Of a stretch of 64,000 nucleotides of DNA, positions 30,001-42,227 are shown piece by piece. The stretch is from Phymatolithon calcareum (lineage: Eukaryota; Rhodophyta; Florideophyceae; Hapalidiales): assembly GCA_977006965.1 (NCBI GenBank), contig OZ345358.1, positions 806,001 through 870,000 on the forward strand. The letters run 5' to 3'. Below the pieces are notes generated by a model. The model ran no database searches. It saw nothing but the letters and a program-made list of their open reading frames with translations, and was not told the origin of the DNA. Within the stretch, counting starts at the first letter, position 1. Every line of letters starts with the position of its first letter. The position numbers and the translations under genes were made by a program.

Positions 30001-31756
30001 CCATTCAAGTGTCATACCTTCTAGCGGAAGTAAAAAGTACAGTGGGAGTGGATAATGATGGGATGTGCGGCTAATCGTGGGAAATGGAATTTGTATCATA
30101 AAAGTAAAATGGATTCTTAATTTGAGAGTTTTAGTACTTCAAAAACCTTTTATTTTCGGCCTTCTATTGAGAATTGTGCTAAAACGTTTGACACCTCATT
30201 GCTGAAAATGGATCCAGCGCATTGTATCATACGTGACTTATTCTACCTCCATGCATATTTTCGCTCATAAATTCGAAAATGGGCGGAAGCTGTGATCCTC
30301 TTCATCACGACACCTCCTCCACTCTAGTGCACTCCAATAGGGCAATCTCCACATAACCAGAGGCGCAGAAAAACTAGATGCGTGCACAGCGCATCGCTCG
30401 ATGTACGGTTGTTAGGATGCACCAGTCGTTTGTGCTGTGCACTTTCGTGCATATGTCAAAAAATGTAGTAGAAATTTTATCCCACTATTACGCACATTGC
30501 GGCCTAAAATAAAATTTCATGTTTGTTACATAAAAAGTGTAAAATAATAGCACCGCAAACTTTTTGGATGTCAGAATGTGCGCAATGCTGTAGCAGCTAT
30601 GCCTATCAAATATATTTTGCATTTGACCGGAAATGAATATTTTTTCTTTTTTAAATTACTGAAAAAATCCCATAATTACCCGCACATGCTGTACTGCAAT
30701 AAATGAAAATTTCCGTAGTGGGAGTCACGTCAACGAGAGAGTAGGAGCGGGCGAAAAATACAGTATCGACTTTCGCGAAACTGGACACAGACTATAACTT
30801 ACGGTATAATACAGCGCTCCAGGACACGCAGAGTACTCTAATTTGACTTTTATAGTCATTTTATTGACGGTCATTCCGACTCCACAACTCGTGCATGCCT
30901 TCGACACGCCTTCAGCATCATGATGATGTTTCAAGCGTGTCCATTCTTATTAGTTTTTGTACTGCAACCTCCCCGGGCGATTGATACAAGCACCACGAGA
31001 AAACTGCCATTCCCATACTCGAATCTATAGTGCTATCATCACAGCTTGACTTCTCATGATGACAAGTCAAGTTCTTTCCCAGCGATTGTTGCTGTCATTT
31101 AAAATTATGATGCTCGGTGACGTAGAGGACGGTCGCATTCGCTGCTCCGTTCTACCAGGGAAACATTCCCCTGGTTCTACAGCGAGGTACTAAACATTTG
31201 GTCCTCAACAATTGTTGATGGAGAAGCAGGAAAACTTTTTTGAAGGAAGAGCGTAACAGTGTGCTTGGGCCACGATTTCTGTCACGTAGTAACGAAGCTT
31301 CTTTCAAAAAACTTTTCTTAAAATGAGATTGACTGTGAATACTGTAAGACAAACAAACACGTGCGACGTGCGGATCATAGTACTGCCTCGGAAAGACGAT
31401 GATCTTATATTTGGGGTAATCACTTGAGGGTGAGCCGCATCGAAAGGATGAAAATCCTGCTCGGTGTTCACTAAAGTCCCTTTCTCCACTCAACTGTAAA
31501 TTACTGAACAAATGAGGCGGAATTGTTTCATATCTATGTGCCATTATTATTCGCAGAGAGCTTTTGCCCGCCAGAGAGGTCCTCCTTGACCTTTGGTAAA
31601 CCCAAATTCAAAGCTTGAGTGACGACGTGCAAAGAGCGTGCACAGCTGTGCACGCGGGAACTGTGTTCGAAAAGCCCCAAGTGACTAAGGCATCACAGTC
31701 CTTTGCCTGTGAGTAGGTGCACTTTCTCGGCCCGCTATCACCTTCTTACCACGAAC
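30001..31756. other. AT-rich, no gene recognised
   Basis: Part may be the 3' UTR of the retroelement. A perfect 20-bp palindrome GCGTGCACAGCTGTGCACGC lies at 31636-31655 and an imperfect 20-bp inverted repeat spans about 31229-31320. The 130-codon minus frame at 31152-31544 has no recognisable motif. Confidence 0.4.
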
Positions 31757-32160
31757 AGGGGGATATATGTTGATTTATTTTAAAAGCTCCCAAAGCCTCA
31801 ATTTGAGTAACAGGGCAGCTTCTCGCTGTTTTCCATACTCATCTCTCTACTATCCTTCTAATATCTCCTTAATCCGAATTTCTCTCCCTGTGAGGGCCCG
31901 AGTAAGTCTTTTGCATTCATATTCTGTTTCTTGGTCCATCTTCATAGATCGTAGTATACGTTGCAACACGATAAGCTCAACCACAGCACCAGTCCCTAAG
32001 TACTTCACCAGAATAGATTTTGTCCACAAAGGAACTCTGTTGAACATGACTCTCAGGCATCTCAACCGCGCAGTTCTGTCCCTTATATATAGCACTCCTG
32101 GTAGGTCGTTCGATACGCCGATCGGGATTTTAACTGTCCGGCCCTCTTCTTCCAACGACT
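31757..32160 (-). mobile_element. LINE-A copy just upstream of the receptor-like gene
   Basis: The tail (GATATATGTTGATTTATTTTAAAAGC) and a near-open C-terminus (RCLRVMFNRVPLWTKSILVKYLG...) in minus orientation match LINE-A. It ends about 58 bp before the ATG at 32218, so it occupies the proximal promoter. No clear TSD. Confidence 0.82.
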
Positions 32161-32217
32161 AGACTTTGACTGTTGAGAGCGAATAATATCAAAACATCCA
32201 TTATCGGACCCCAGGCG

Positions 32218-34078
32218 ATGTCCGTAAAACACGCGATTCTGCTCACTGTTGTTTTTGTACAGCTTGTCCACGGATACTCTCCCAGATCAGGTGAACGAAC
32301 TGGAGCACGATGTCTGTCTCGATTTTATCAGGAACAGCACTATTTCGAGCGATGCAAAACGCATACGTGCTTTCTTTTTCAGCACGAGCCTCCAGTACGT
32401 ACTGAACATTTCTGCTGTCTCTCATCAGTCCACACTGTGCGTACCTCTTCTACTAACGGTTTTCCTAAACGCGAAGTTCATCACCATCGATCCCAGTATG
32501 AAGTCAGAGCAGGACCAGAAGCTTTTCGACTGCAAAAACAGGAGAGAGGCGTTTCGACATCTCTCGGGCAGCGCCTTCAAGATACACCAAGAAATCAATG
32601 TGGATAAGTCACTGTGCGTGTGGGCAGGAGATGACTGTTGTTTTAACAACATGGTTGAATTTATAAGCAATAGGGCAAAGGAAAATGCAACAAAGGAATA
32701 TCGGTTCGCAACCACTGGATTTCTTATCCAAATTCCCAGTCGCATTTCCGTTTATACTTTTCCAACGGTGCCATTGCAGGAGAGCGAAGTGGTCATTCTC
32801 GGCCTCAAAAATGGCTCCAAGAGTCGAATTCAGAGGTCCTTCCAGCAAACTTTTTCGGCTTTTCAGTTCAGCACATGGGTCATGCTTGGAATCACTGTAC
32901 TATGCTTCCTTGTCCTTGGTGTATGCATTTCCGCTGTGTTCTCCATACCTTTCAACATCGTTAATGTGTTTGCGAACTTGTTTTGTGAGCCTCATCAAGA
33001 TCAGCATTCGAGGTGGTCCCAGAACGAATATCAAGGAGACCGGAAAAGATTCTCAAACAATCCGAATGAGTGTGGAAGGGATCATAATATGGTTTTAGTG
33101 CACCGAGTTACCGTCACAGTGTGGAGACTGGCTTTCTCGGCATTCATCGTGATCACAATTTTGTTCTATGAGATATCCATTGTCAATTTCATCTTTCGTG
33201 GAAGGCCCCATGAAGTTGGCAAGGACGTCAGAGACCTAACCGATGCTGAACTGAGCACCTTTTGCTTAACGAGATCACGAGCTTTTGAGGATGTCTGGGT
33301 TTCCGCTGGTGAGTGACACGTCCAAAGGATCTCAAACATTTTAGGATTTTTGAAGGACTAACAAGATCCCTTTCGCCGATACTTTCTTTCTGCAGTTGAC
33401 CCATCGGGCACAAGGTTCAAGAATAAGAAATATCCTTGGCACCGTGTTCCAAACCCTGTGCACTGGTGAGTCTAATATTTCTTTTTCTTCGTCACTCGAC
33501 TCCCAATTAAAATATCTGACCATGAGTAAATTTTTGAAATGCATAGTTACGACAAGATTCTCAACAGCAGTGACCCTGTACAGTTCATGCTCACGTCAGA
33601 GGTATGTATTCTGAAATCGCGAACTGTTTATTCTAATTCTCGGGACTGACGAGTGTGTGCTGCGGTACCTCAGGTGTTTATGAAGATGGAACTCAAACGA
33701 CGGGCGGCTTGCGACAAGTTTACTGTGTACAGGACAAGAACCCCACTGTATACTTTCAGTGGTGGTTGGTACCTGAGTAGCTCTGTACCTATTCACGTAC
33801 GCACTGATATCAGCCGAGAGCTTCTTCGTCTCAAATTGAATGACGAAATGCGAAAAATCATGGAGAGCGCTGACGAAGCATGGAAAAGCTGTGGGGAGAA
33901 GTACACAAACATTGGCCCTGATGTTATAGCAATTCCGCTGGTTCTAGTGGTTGGCCCTTGCTTTCTCATAGTAGCCATGCTGCTGGCCTGGGGGTGCTTT
34001 ACGCGCACCAGAATGAGAAGAAGCGAACAGCTGGATGTCGGGAAGATGTCAAGTAGCTCATTTCGACAAGAACCGTAG
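32218..34078 (+). CDS. Receptor-like membrane protein with iGluR-like topology, four exons
   Basis: Exons: from 32218/32249 to 33308, 33396-33465, 33547-33601 and 33674-34078. All three introns (87, 81 and 72 bp) are GT-AG with GTGAGT/GTATGT donors and restore one frame of about 529 codons. The order is: signal peptide (MSVKHAILLTVVFVQLVHG, from ATG 32218), an extracellular region of about 200 residues, a membrane span (about 209-232), a loop, a second span (about 290-316), an extracellular segment containing a VxxxxDL..(A/S)EL-like stretch, then a third span near the C-terminus preceded by an Ile-Leu-rich helix, Cys and GEKY. The SP-S1-M-M-S2-M order and the DISRELLRLKLNDEM...C-M4 end are those of ionotropic glutamate receptors, but no clear pore loop (M2) or ligand-binding Arg is identifiable. 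The signal-peptide frame is one base out from the main frame near 32257-32275, so the copy may itself be damaged. iGluR kinship is inference. Confidence 0.6.
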
Positions 34079-34084
34079 TCGTAT

Positions 34085-34430
34085 AATTTGAACTGCCGGA
34101 TGTAAATCTCGATATTCTTCTGTTTGCCGAAGAGCCGTTATGCTCAAGGAAGCTGGGAGAGAGGACAGAAGGAGTTGAAAGTAGGTAACGAGATGACCAG
34201 CTACCGTGAGCATCCTAAGTGGTTTCCAACCCGGGTCATCCCTTTGAAGGACGACGGCTGAAGATTGGCTGCGTTGAGATTTAGATGTTAAGCTCCCCGA
34301 AGCTCTGCACTTTGTGCGGCTTAGAGCTGTTGTGACGTCAAATACCACTCGTATCTGTTAATGTCTACTGTAGCCGTAAGAATGGGGAGTGGTTCGACAA
34401 CTCCGAAACCTGCATTAAAGAAAGAAGAAG
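34085..34430 (+). mobile_element. LINE-G 3' end
   Basis: In plus orientation, GCTCAAGGAAGCTGGGAGAGAGGACAGAAGGA, CCCTTTGAAGGACGACGGCTGAAGATTGGCTGCG and a tail ATTAAAGAAAGAAGAAG are the complement of 22000-22200 and 42990-43160. It lies directly behind the receptor-like gene, possibly within its 3' UTR. Confidence 0.75.
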
Positions 34431-34699
34431 ACGGGTAGGCTACGTGGCGACATCATTTTGATGCATGCTTATCTCCTCACGGTAGCTTTCTGTAGTTCTA
34501 TTCAGAGATCATTTATGGTACATAAGACAATTTAGTCGACCCCAAGTAGCAGGGTCACGAACATCGACACCCTCATAAATCATCGATAGCTGATACCGAG
34601 AGAGACATCCATCGTCGATAGGTACATCGGTTTGTCGACCAACAATGGACAAGTAAACCTTCTTCTTGATTCCAACCCTCACATGAGCCACGCTCACAC

Positions 34700-35420
34700 G
34701 GCCAGCGCCATGGCTACGCCTAGTGTTACAGCTTCTACACCGGAGCCGCTGCAGTGCATGTACGGAGAGCATATGAAGACCCTTGAACGCACGTCTACCG
34801 GTGGTTCTCCACGTAAGAGAAAGGTCAACACGGTTGCGATGCCTGCGGCTGATATTCAACAGAGCACCTCTTTGGAGAAAATCAGTACTAGGTGCATACT
34901 TTGGTGTCACAGCCGTGATTGAGCTGGTCCCGCTCCAACGCATTCTATCTTCATCCAAGATTAGTCCTGAAATTGAATATGAATGTAAGCGACTCACTAG
35001 AGCACTTGATGGGAGAGAAATACGAATCAAGGATGTACTGAATAGTCAAACTACGTTAGCTTAGAAAATCGTGCAAAAACGGCCCTGTTTCTCTGGAAGA
35101 GAGGCCTTTGGAGCTTTTAAAATAAATCAACACATATCCCCCTTGAACGCACGCTAGCAGGGTACGACCTCAAAGGAGAAAAAGACTGGAAGCAGAAAAG
35201 GCGCTAGATAAGCTCTTAGTAGCAAGACACTCAGATAACGCACGGAGAACGAAGAAGGCAGAGCAAAAAGCGGTTGAGCCCAAGCCGCAACAAACCAATA
35301 GAGGACTGAGATAGGATTCCTTGGATCCTAAGTTTTCCCGTCCGCCCTTCTGGTGGGCGTTTCGTGAGCTGCACAGAAGTAGGCATGCCCATATCTTCGG
35401 AAGTCTGTGGGGCTTTTAAC
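34700..35420 (+). mobile_element. LINE-B copy split by LINE-A
   Basis: The C-terminus (YGEHMKTLER...LAGYDLKGEK) is interrupted after the ER codons and resumes at 35140. The right part has the LINE-B 3' UTR (CGTCCGCCCTTCTGGTGGGCGTTTCGTGAGCTGCACAGA) and ends near 35420. The left limit is uncertain. Confidence 0.7.
34794..35139 (+). mobile_element. LINE-A inserted in LINE-B, 14-bp TSD
   Basis: CCCTTGAACGCACG is duplicated exactly at 34780-34793 and 35140-35153. The insert carries the last about 75 codons of the LINE-A RT (ending DVLNSQTTLA) and its 3' UTR. Confidence 0.9.
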
Positions 35421-37009
35421 TAAATGTACGGAGTAAAATTTGTATTTCCTCATTACAGTAATTCTGCCGTGTGTTGAGAATCTAATTGGCATCGTGATAG
35501 ACTCAAGATGTGGATAAAGGAGTGCTTCCACACATAGAAGCACTGATTTATCCCGATATTACCATCCGTGGTTAGCCCATTCTGAATCCGAAGGTCTGAG
35601 CCGACTCACCGGATGCAGCGGATTCTAATCTGTGATGACTCCCAGGCGATTTATATTATTTGCCATATTTAACGTGGCCAGCACAGCGAAGTTCCTTATC
35701 ACATTTTGGTCAAAACAATGCTTCCTCTTACGGGAAGCTTGCGGAGGGAAATATCGCCTGCTCAGACAATGCTATGTACAGTAGCGAGACATTCTGGGTG
35801 TGCATTCGGTTGAATCGCTTTTGGGAGCATGGCGGCACCTTGGTAACCAGGACGTTTTCTGGGTGGATCATCTTAGAGACACGAAATCTAGTCGCCCATG
35901 CATAGCTCAAGCCGCAAAGCATGCGGTCGCACTCTTAAGCTCTTGGATTATGAACCAAAAACAGGCCACAAAGGCTATCATTTATGAACAAATCTGACCG
36001 AACAGACCAAATTATCTTTCCGTACACAAGAATGTTTCTAGAGAATTTCGCTCGTGACCGATCTGCAGAAGTGGACACACACAGCCTTTTACGAGGTCAA
36101 AATTTTAAGAATTATTGTGTTTGAGCCCTTGAATGCCTGCATTCTTTCCGTCAAAATTCTGTTTTCAACAGCTGTTCAGACATCCAAATGATTTTCATGT
36201 CCAAAGAAAGTCCAATCATTGTGTTCGCCATTGTCTAAATTCTCTTCATGTTTTTTGCCTGCAGAAAGCGTTGTCGGTTCCTGAGCTGACTTTTGTGGAA
36301 GGCAAAAAAGACATCGTTTTCTTGCGAATTGCCAGTTAATAACGATAGAACCACGCACAATTTTGCCTTTAACGGGGCTCATCTAGCGCCCGGAGACTTG
36401 AAATGCAAATTTCTAGTATTCTTCTACTGTGTGGTTAACGTGAGGCGTTAACATAAGGTGGCAGTAATGCAGCCCGTTGTCCTGTGATAAATCGATCCAT
36501 GTGCCGTCATGCTGGTTAGCCGTGAGTTCACGCAAGGCGGTTTTCAAACTAGCGGAGAAATGCCCACAGTGCAACATACTCGATGTTTTGTTGAAAATGT
36601 ATCACCATCTCGGTGATAAGCTGGTTGGAGAAGAAGAAGTAGTTCAGATTTATATTATTTAAAAATAAAACCTAACGACTTTTTTAAAAGTCGTTCGGTC
36701 GGAGAGGGGTGTTTGCTTTAGCAACTCTTTTCTTAAAGTGAGCGCCGTGACGTGGAATCAAAAAGTTAGCAAGTGTAATGCATGAACCGCGGTATCAGCG
36801 CCGACAGCCTGAAAACATTACTGTGTTCGGACTACACGTAGTAATTCGTGTACTCTTCAGGAGGGATTGCATGTATTACTAAAGACCCTTATTTGGGTCC
36901 GCTTACAGTTCGGACACGTCTCTCAGCCCTACTTAAGTCGCTCTAGTCTTCCTCCGTAGGATGAAGGGAGGCAGCATGGATTGGTAGGAAGTAATGCAAA
37001 GACACTTTC
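35421..37009. other. No gene recognised
   Basis: Short frames only. A perfect 22-bp hairpin AACGACTTTTTTAAAAGTCGTT lies at 36674-36695. The frames at 35660-35997 and 36133-36339 have no recognisable motifs. Confidence 0.35.
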
Positions 37010-37599
37010 CTTCTCGTATACCAATCTAGGCCTTTGCCAACTGTTTGGACTATCGTGCTCCACGTTTGTACGACAGTGACGGCATTATATCCGGACAGTA
37101 AATTGAACTGTGCAGTACAGCTTTGTTCTAGAATGAAGCTCGAATAGACCAGAATTGTTCGTCGGGACACTCGAAAGAGTATGCACGGGATCGTAATACA
37201 GCTTTTGTGCACAGAGTTACAATCATTGTGCGGAGAATGGCTTTCTGCGCCTTCAATGTAAACAGCACTCCGCTCTGCGAAATCTTCATTTTCAAGATCC
37301 CGCAGGATTGGCAAGGCCATCAACCGGAGAATCCAGAGACTGCCACGTGAGAGCGTGATTCAGGTCTTGTCTGAAGACTGGAATGAAGCAGAAACTTACT
37401 TGTTCATGAATCAGTAACATAATCGAGGAAGACAAACAGTATACGAAATCAAACTATTCTTGTAAGCCGACGAGAAGGCCAGCGGAGGGATCGACTTGTA
37501 GATTGAAAATTGTAGAATAGTTCATTCAATCCGTGAATGAATGAAATGAAAAATCCAGGGTTTCACGTGCAAGGGATATGGTAGGTGCCTACACATCAT

Positions 37600-39216
37600 T
37601 TGGTTACCGATGGCCTCGCAAAGGACAGACTCTCCAATGAGGACAGCGCCCGGACTAAGCGAGCACTCGACGAGCTCCTAACCTTGTTCCAGGCTGTGCA
37701 CAAGTAAGGAATACCCACAACATGAAATCACAGCGTGTCACAGGAAAGGGGAGTAATTTTCCCCCTCGAGGTCCTGAAGGAGACCAGAGGTGGGTTTTGT
37801 AGTGCACTGAATTGTGTTACACCAACAAGAATAGAAAATCTTCCATAGACAGAATTCAGCCAAAACCACTTGGCCCTAGGAAAGGTTTTTTTATTGCAAT
37901 TTTTTTAAAGCCCCGCAGTCATACGAATAGATGGACAGGGCTTCCTCAGGTGCTGCCCTCGCTAGGGCGGCTCTACTCTTATGTCTGGCATTATATCTGA
38001 GACCCTAGCATGTGCTCGGTTGTTTTGATTGCTCTTCGTAGCAGTTACGAGGCGTCGCTTCTTCTTTCAGTACAGGTCTTCTTCATGCTGCATACTCTCG
38101 ATGATGCTTTTGCTGAAGAGCAAAAGGTCATCTAATGCCTTCTCAGTTGCCGCTCTGTCGTCTTCCTTGAGTTCATAGGCTGACAAGTTGCGATCCAGTG
38201 TCTCCATGTGCTGTCTGACTTTGTTTCCGAATCTATCTGCCATTAATGTGGTAGACACTTGGGGAAATCTTCTAAAGGCGTACTGAACCGCCAGTTGCCT
38301 GTGTTTCAGTTGTGGAAATTTGAGTATTGCAGGGAGTTCTCTTGTCTTGTCGTACGGAATTTTCCTCTTTCTCTTTGATTCAAGGCTCTCTCCTTCCTTT
38401 GTCAGGAATGCTGATCGGAGTTCTTCTGCAGATTGGTTCTCTATTATGTGCTTCATCGCTTCATCAAACGGTTCTCTGGTTTCCATCGATGTGATGTCGT
38501 TACTTGTGGCTTGAAGCTCTTCTGAATTTCTTCTCTCTGGTATTTGCATCAGAAACTTTTCTTTCTTCGCCATGGTCCTTCTCAGCATCTTGAAAGCTAG
38601 TATTTCCCGCCGATGGGAAGCAGCTTGGAATCGACATATTAGGCGAAGTCTATCCGTCTTTCCTCGTGCCAGTGGCCCGAAGACTTGTCTGAAAAACGTT
38701 TGTTCAACTTCCTTGACCGCGCTCTGGACATTTTCTGTCCACGGTGTTAAGTGCATAGCGTACTCCCAGCGTGGCTGGATTAATGCCTGGTATACTTGGA
38801 TGCATTTATGTATGCCAATTCCCTTCTTGAATACCCCTAGTGCACGGAGCTCGTACAGAGCGATCCTAGCCTTCTTGCGGCGTTGAAACATCAGTGTATA
38901 TGTAACCCCCTCCGGTCCTAGGGATACTCCGAGGTAGGTGACTTCCGCGACATGTGCGAGGGTCTTATTAGCCAGCTGGAATGTAACGCCCGCTGTCTCA
39001 TCCGATTCAAGTATCTCGCTTTTTCCTTGTTTCGTGTTCCATGTCATCCCGCGTTCTTGGGCCCATTGAGTGGCTTTGTCTAGCAATCCCTGCAGAGCGG
39101 AAGGTGATTTCGCTAGGAGAATTACGTCGTCTGCGAAGAGGATTGAAGGAATGCCCTAGGAAAGGTGCCCCAAGCGTCAGCAGATGCGTTGTAACCTTTA
39201 AATAAAAATCTACCGT
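37600..39216 (+). mobile_element. LINE-D copy split by LINE-C
   Basis: 37600-37886 carries the RT C-terminus (GLAKDRLSNEDSARTKRALDELLTLF) and 3' UTR blocks. The tail resumes at 39153 (GCCCCAAGCGTCAGCAGATGCGTTGTAACCTTTAAATAAAAATCTACC). The insert is LINE-C. Confidence 0.8.
37887..39152 (-). mobile_element. LINE-C, 5'-truncated, 14-bp TSD
   Basis: GCCCTAGGAAAGGT is duplicated at 37873-37886 and 39153-39166. On the minus strand an unbroken 362-codon frame runs from 39152 to 38067. It begins right at the RT catalytic box (PSILFADDVILLAKS) and continues through WNTKQGKSEIL, TYLGVSLG and PRWEYAMHLTPW to the C-terminus MQHEEDLY. The 3' UTR ends in AAAGCCCCGCAG..., TTTAAAAAAATTGCAATAAAAAAA (read on minus). 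An intact frame and exact TSD point to a recent insertion. Confidence 0.93.
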
Positions 39217-39654
39217 TCTTTTTCATTTGTTTACCGACATTTTTGCATGGCCACAGACCCGAATGTATCAGAACAATATTCCAGACTAGGTTCTTAAGAT
39301 TACTTAGTAGAGTACCTCAGCAAGTAGGCTATAAAAGCCGTTTTCTGCACCGAGTATCGAAAAAGAAAGAGGAAAGGACAACAACAGGGAAGAAAGACAC
39401 GCTCGAAAGTGGCATCAAGCCACTACTTTGGCGCCTTTCCCTTTGACTGAGAATTTATCGCCACGGCCGAGACGACAAAAATCACGCAGAAGCCAGCTCT
39501 AGATATCACGGCGATATCCGTGATATTTGTTCGCGTAAAGATGGAAAAACTTATTCCTTCAACTTTAACTTTCAATGGTCAATTCCGACAAGGTCCTCAA
39601 CAAAAGCGGTCCTGTGCAGATCATGCTGCTACAACTGAACCATCTTTGCCAAAT

Positions 39655-39905
39655 GAAGCTCCCTGAGTGACAACCAGCTGACTCCGCGTGGTACAGTAAT
39701 GTGGAGTATTCTTCGCCCTCGAGGCTCGATTATGGACAAGAGGAAGTTTTTTGTACCCCACCAGAAGGTGTCTCAGTCACAACTCGCAAACTAAAACAGA
39801 GCATACACATGGCCTCTTGGCACTCGAAAAGTTGCCCAATGCGACCGCAGATTCTGTGGTAACGAAGAGGAAAGGTAGATTTTTATTTTTAAAAACATCT
39901 ATATT
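39655..39905 (+). mobile_element. Degenerate LINE-D-like segment
   Basis: CAGCTGACTCCGCGTGG, CCCTCGAGGCTCG, AAGTTTTTTGTACCCCACCAGAAGG, CCTCTTGGCACTCGAAAAGTTG, and GGTAGATTTTTATTTTTAAAA keep LINE-D order. It separates exon 3 and intron 3 remnants of the receptor-like pseudogene. Confidence 0.55.
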
Positions 39906-40419
39906 TCCTCTTCAGTAAAGCTCATGCTAATGCCGGTGGTAGGTATTATGAAGCTATATACTGTCATTTTGCATGCTCGGGACTGACTAGAGCGCACTGC
40001 TATGATTACCTGGAATTCGAGTTCTCATTCACGTACGCGTAACATCCACACGTGAGCTCGAGGGTGTGGAACTAAAGAACGAAATGTAAAATCATTGTGA
40101 GCGCTTACCGACATCCGAAAGCTGGGGGAGAAGGACAAATAACATCGGCCCTGATGTGATAGAAAATTCACTTACGTTAAAAGTTTTCTGTCCATGAGGT
40201 GAACGACAAAAAGGGATCAATAGGGCGTGCTCAAGAAGAAAGTAACGATGCATCATGCAGTTCATTATAGGACGTAACCTTTCCCGTGAAGCCAAGATCG
40301 ATAAGAGATGTAGAATATTCTGCATAGACGTAGAATTTCAGATTTACCGGACGAACCGGTTCATAGGTTGACGACGAGCACGTTGGGCCGACCTTGATGA
40401 GACCTCATCGCAGTATCTC

Positions 40420-40560
40420 TTGTAGGCCCTCAAAAATATACTCGAATCAAGGAAATGTTAGGAGAATAGAATGCGGTAAGTTAGAAGTAATTGAGAAGCT
40501 GCCCCGTTTCTCACAGTGAGGTCTTGGGTGCTTTTAAAATAAGCCAACATATATCCACCT
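40420..40560 (+). mobile_element. LINE-A 3' end
   Basis: AAGTAATTGAGAAGCTGCCCCGTTTCTCACAGTGAGGTCTTGGGTGCTTTTAAAATAAGCCAACATATATCC is close to the complement of the 16159 copy. Confidence 0.7.
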
Positions 40561-41194
40561 CAAAAATATGCGAACACCCTGGAAGTCAAATTCCGGAAAC
40601 TTGTACCGTTTGATCACGGCTACCAAAGATCACGAGTTTAAAGCGTCATCGTCTGAAATCCAGATTGAAGAACAGTTCCGGGAATGTGCTGATTGCACTT
40701 TGAGTTTTTTTCCTTTTTCGGTTCGTTGAATAAGATGACTGAGTGATCAGTGTGGTGTGTCTTAAGCGATGGCTCTTTATTTCAGCAGAAGCGATTAGGC
40801 TCGAGGCTTAAATAAGGATAGAAGCGAGCAATTGCACATCCTTCAGAAAAGGGGGCACTATCGAACACAATCGTATGTTGAGTGTTAGTCAGTGTCCGCG
40901 ACTAATCCGCTGGTTCCTCTTTGAGGGAGCCGTTATAGGGCTCCTGTGTCGATGCTGAAAATGTCGATAATTACAAGAGGCCCTGATACTCAAATGGAGA
41001 TTTTCGGAGTTTTCAAAACAATTTTTATCCCTATGATCTGATGCGGCCTTGATAAAAAAGACGCAGGGCTTCAGTAGAACTTTTCTTGTAAAAATATTTC
41101 AAGAAATACTTGCCAATAGATACACTCAATAGAGTCGAAGGGTACCTTGGATGACAGAGTCTACATTGCCCGGCGACCCTATCTGCTTTAGCTT
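40561..41194. other. Intergenic, no gene seen
   Basis: Nothing recognisable between the LINE-A tail and the 3' end of the dehydrogenase gene. Confidence 0.4.
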
Positions 41195-42071
41195 TTAATT
41201 GCGACCAGCCATAACACCGCCGTCAACATCCATAACAGTACCGGTAACCCACGGAGAAGACTTGTCATCGAGCAAGAAGTTTATAGCTTTCGCAATATCA
41301 CATGGTGCTCCAACCCGTCCGATAGGGTGGAATGCATCAAAAGATCGCATGGTCTCTTCCAGTTTATCCTGGTCTATGAAACCACCGTAAATCGGCGTCG
41401 CAACAACAGCAGGAGATACGGCATTGACGCGAATTGACTTGTCGGCAAACTCCATGGCAAGTTGCTGAGTGAGTGCATGGAGACCTGCCTTCGCCATGGA
41501 GTACGCCGAGCTCGGAGTAGCCTTCACTGCCTGCTTCGCCCACATGGAGCCGACAGTAACAATGCTTCCGCCACCGAAGATACTCATTCTCTTTGCGACT
41601 GCTTGTGTGATGAAAAAGGTTGAGCGGTTGATGTTATGATATGACTGTCGAACAGGAGCCACGTTACTTGTTAGGAGCAGGGAAAATGAAGGAGACAAAA
41701 GAGGAGCGGAATGACGTGATTGAACTTACGTCATAGTCAGCCTCGGTGTGATCCAAGAATGATTTTGGGAGAAAGAGACCAGCCGAGTTGACGAGATACT
41801 TCAATTCTGTGCTTTCTGGCAATGCTTCGATTTTAGCAATGATATGTTCCTTCGTGGCACTCAGTTGGTCCAAATCGGCCGGCCAGAGAGTGATATCGAC
41901 CTTGCTGGAAACGACGCGAAGGTCTTCGGCTGCTTTCTCCAGACGTTTGGCGCCGCGTGCCACTAGAATGACGGAGACGCCACGGGATACGAGTTTATGA
42001 GCAGTTGCGAGGCCTATGCCTGTGCTGCCGCCGATAATGAGGGCGGTGGGATGTGAATCGGATGTAGCCAT
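41195..42071 (-). CDS. Short-chain dehydrogenase/reductase (classical SDR), two exons
   Basis: Exon 1 is 42071-41730 and exon 2 is 41644-41195; the 85-bp intron (41645-41729) is GT-AG, phase 0. The 263-residue protein has the Rossmann dinucleotide motif GGSTGIG (14-20), RGAKRLE after beta-2 (an Arg there fits NADPH preference), NSAG, catalytic S147 in TVGSMW, Y162 and K166 in YSMAK, and a VDGG-type C-terminus. It is a complete NAD(P)-dependent oxidoreductase of FabG-like size; substrate cannot be told. No targeting sequence is obvious, so it is probably cytosolic. Confidence 0.95.
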
Positions 42072-42227
42072 TGAGGAGATGGAGATGTGCAGTGCGACGA
42101 GAAGACTCAGATAAGGTAGGAGGGAGGTCGGAAGGATGCCGGCACTCGGACTTCTTGCAGTTCTATACGGGCCCTTAGGGTTTTCCCGCCGCTCAAGGGA
42201 TAGTTTCTTCGATAGAGAAGAAGAAAG

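Larger units (their letters stand above)
37010..40180 (+). pseudogene. Decayed paralogue of the receptor-like gene, interrupted by LINEs
   Basis: 37180-37330 matches the second membrane span and following segment of 33085-33235 (CACAGAGTTACAATCATTGTG..., GAAATCTTCATTTTCA..., GGCAAGGCCATC). 39570-39630 matches exon 3 (CCGACAAGGTCCTCAACA... GTGCAGATCATGCT). 39938-40000 matches intron 3, and 40020-40170 matches exon 4 (TTCACGTACGCGTAACATC..., GGCCCTGATGTGATAG). Order and strand are conserved. Stops and indels occur in every part; LINE-D/C material fills the middle and intron position. Confidence 0.7.

Noticed and set aside
32257-32289. 33-bp GT-AG intron that would join the signal-peptide frame to the main frame
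   Set aside because: Far shorter than the other introns (72-97 bp) and it would delete the core of the signal peptide.
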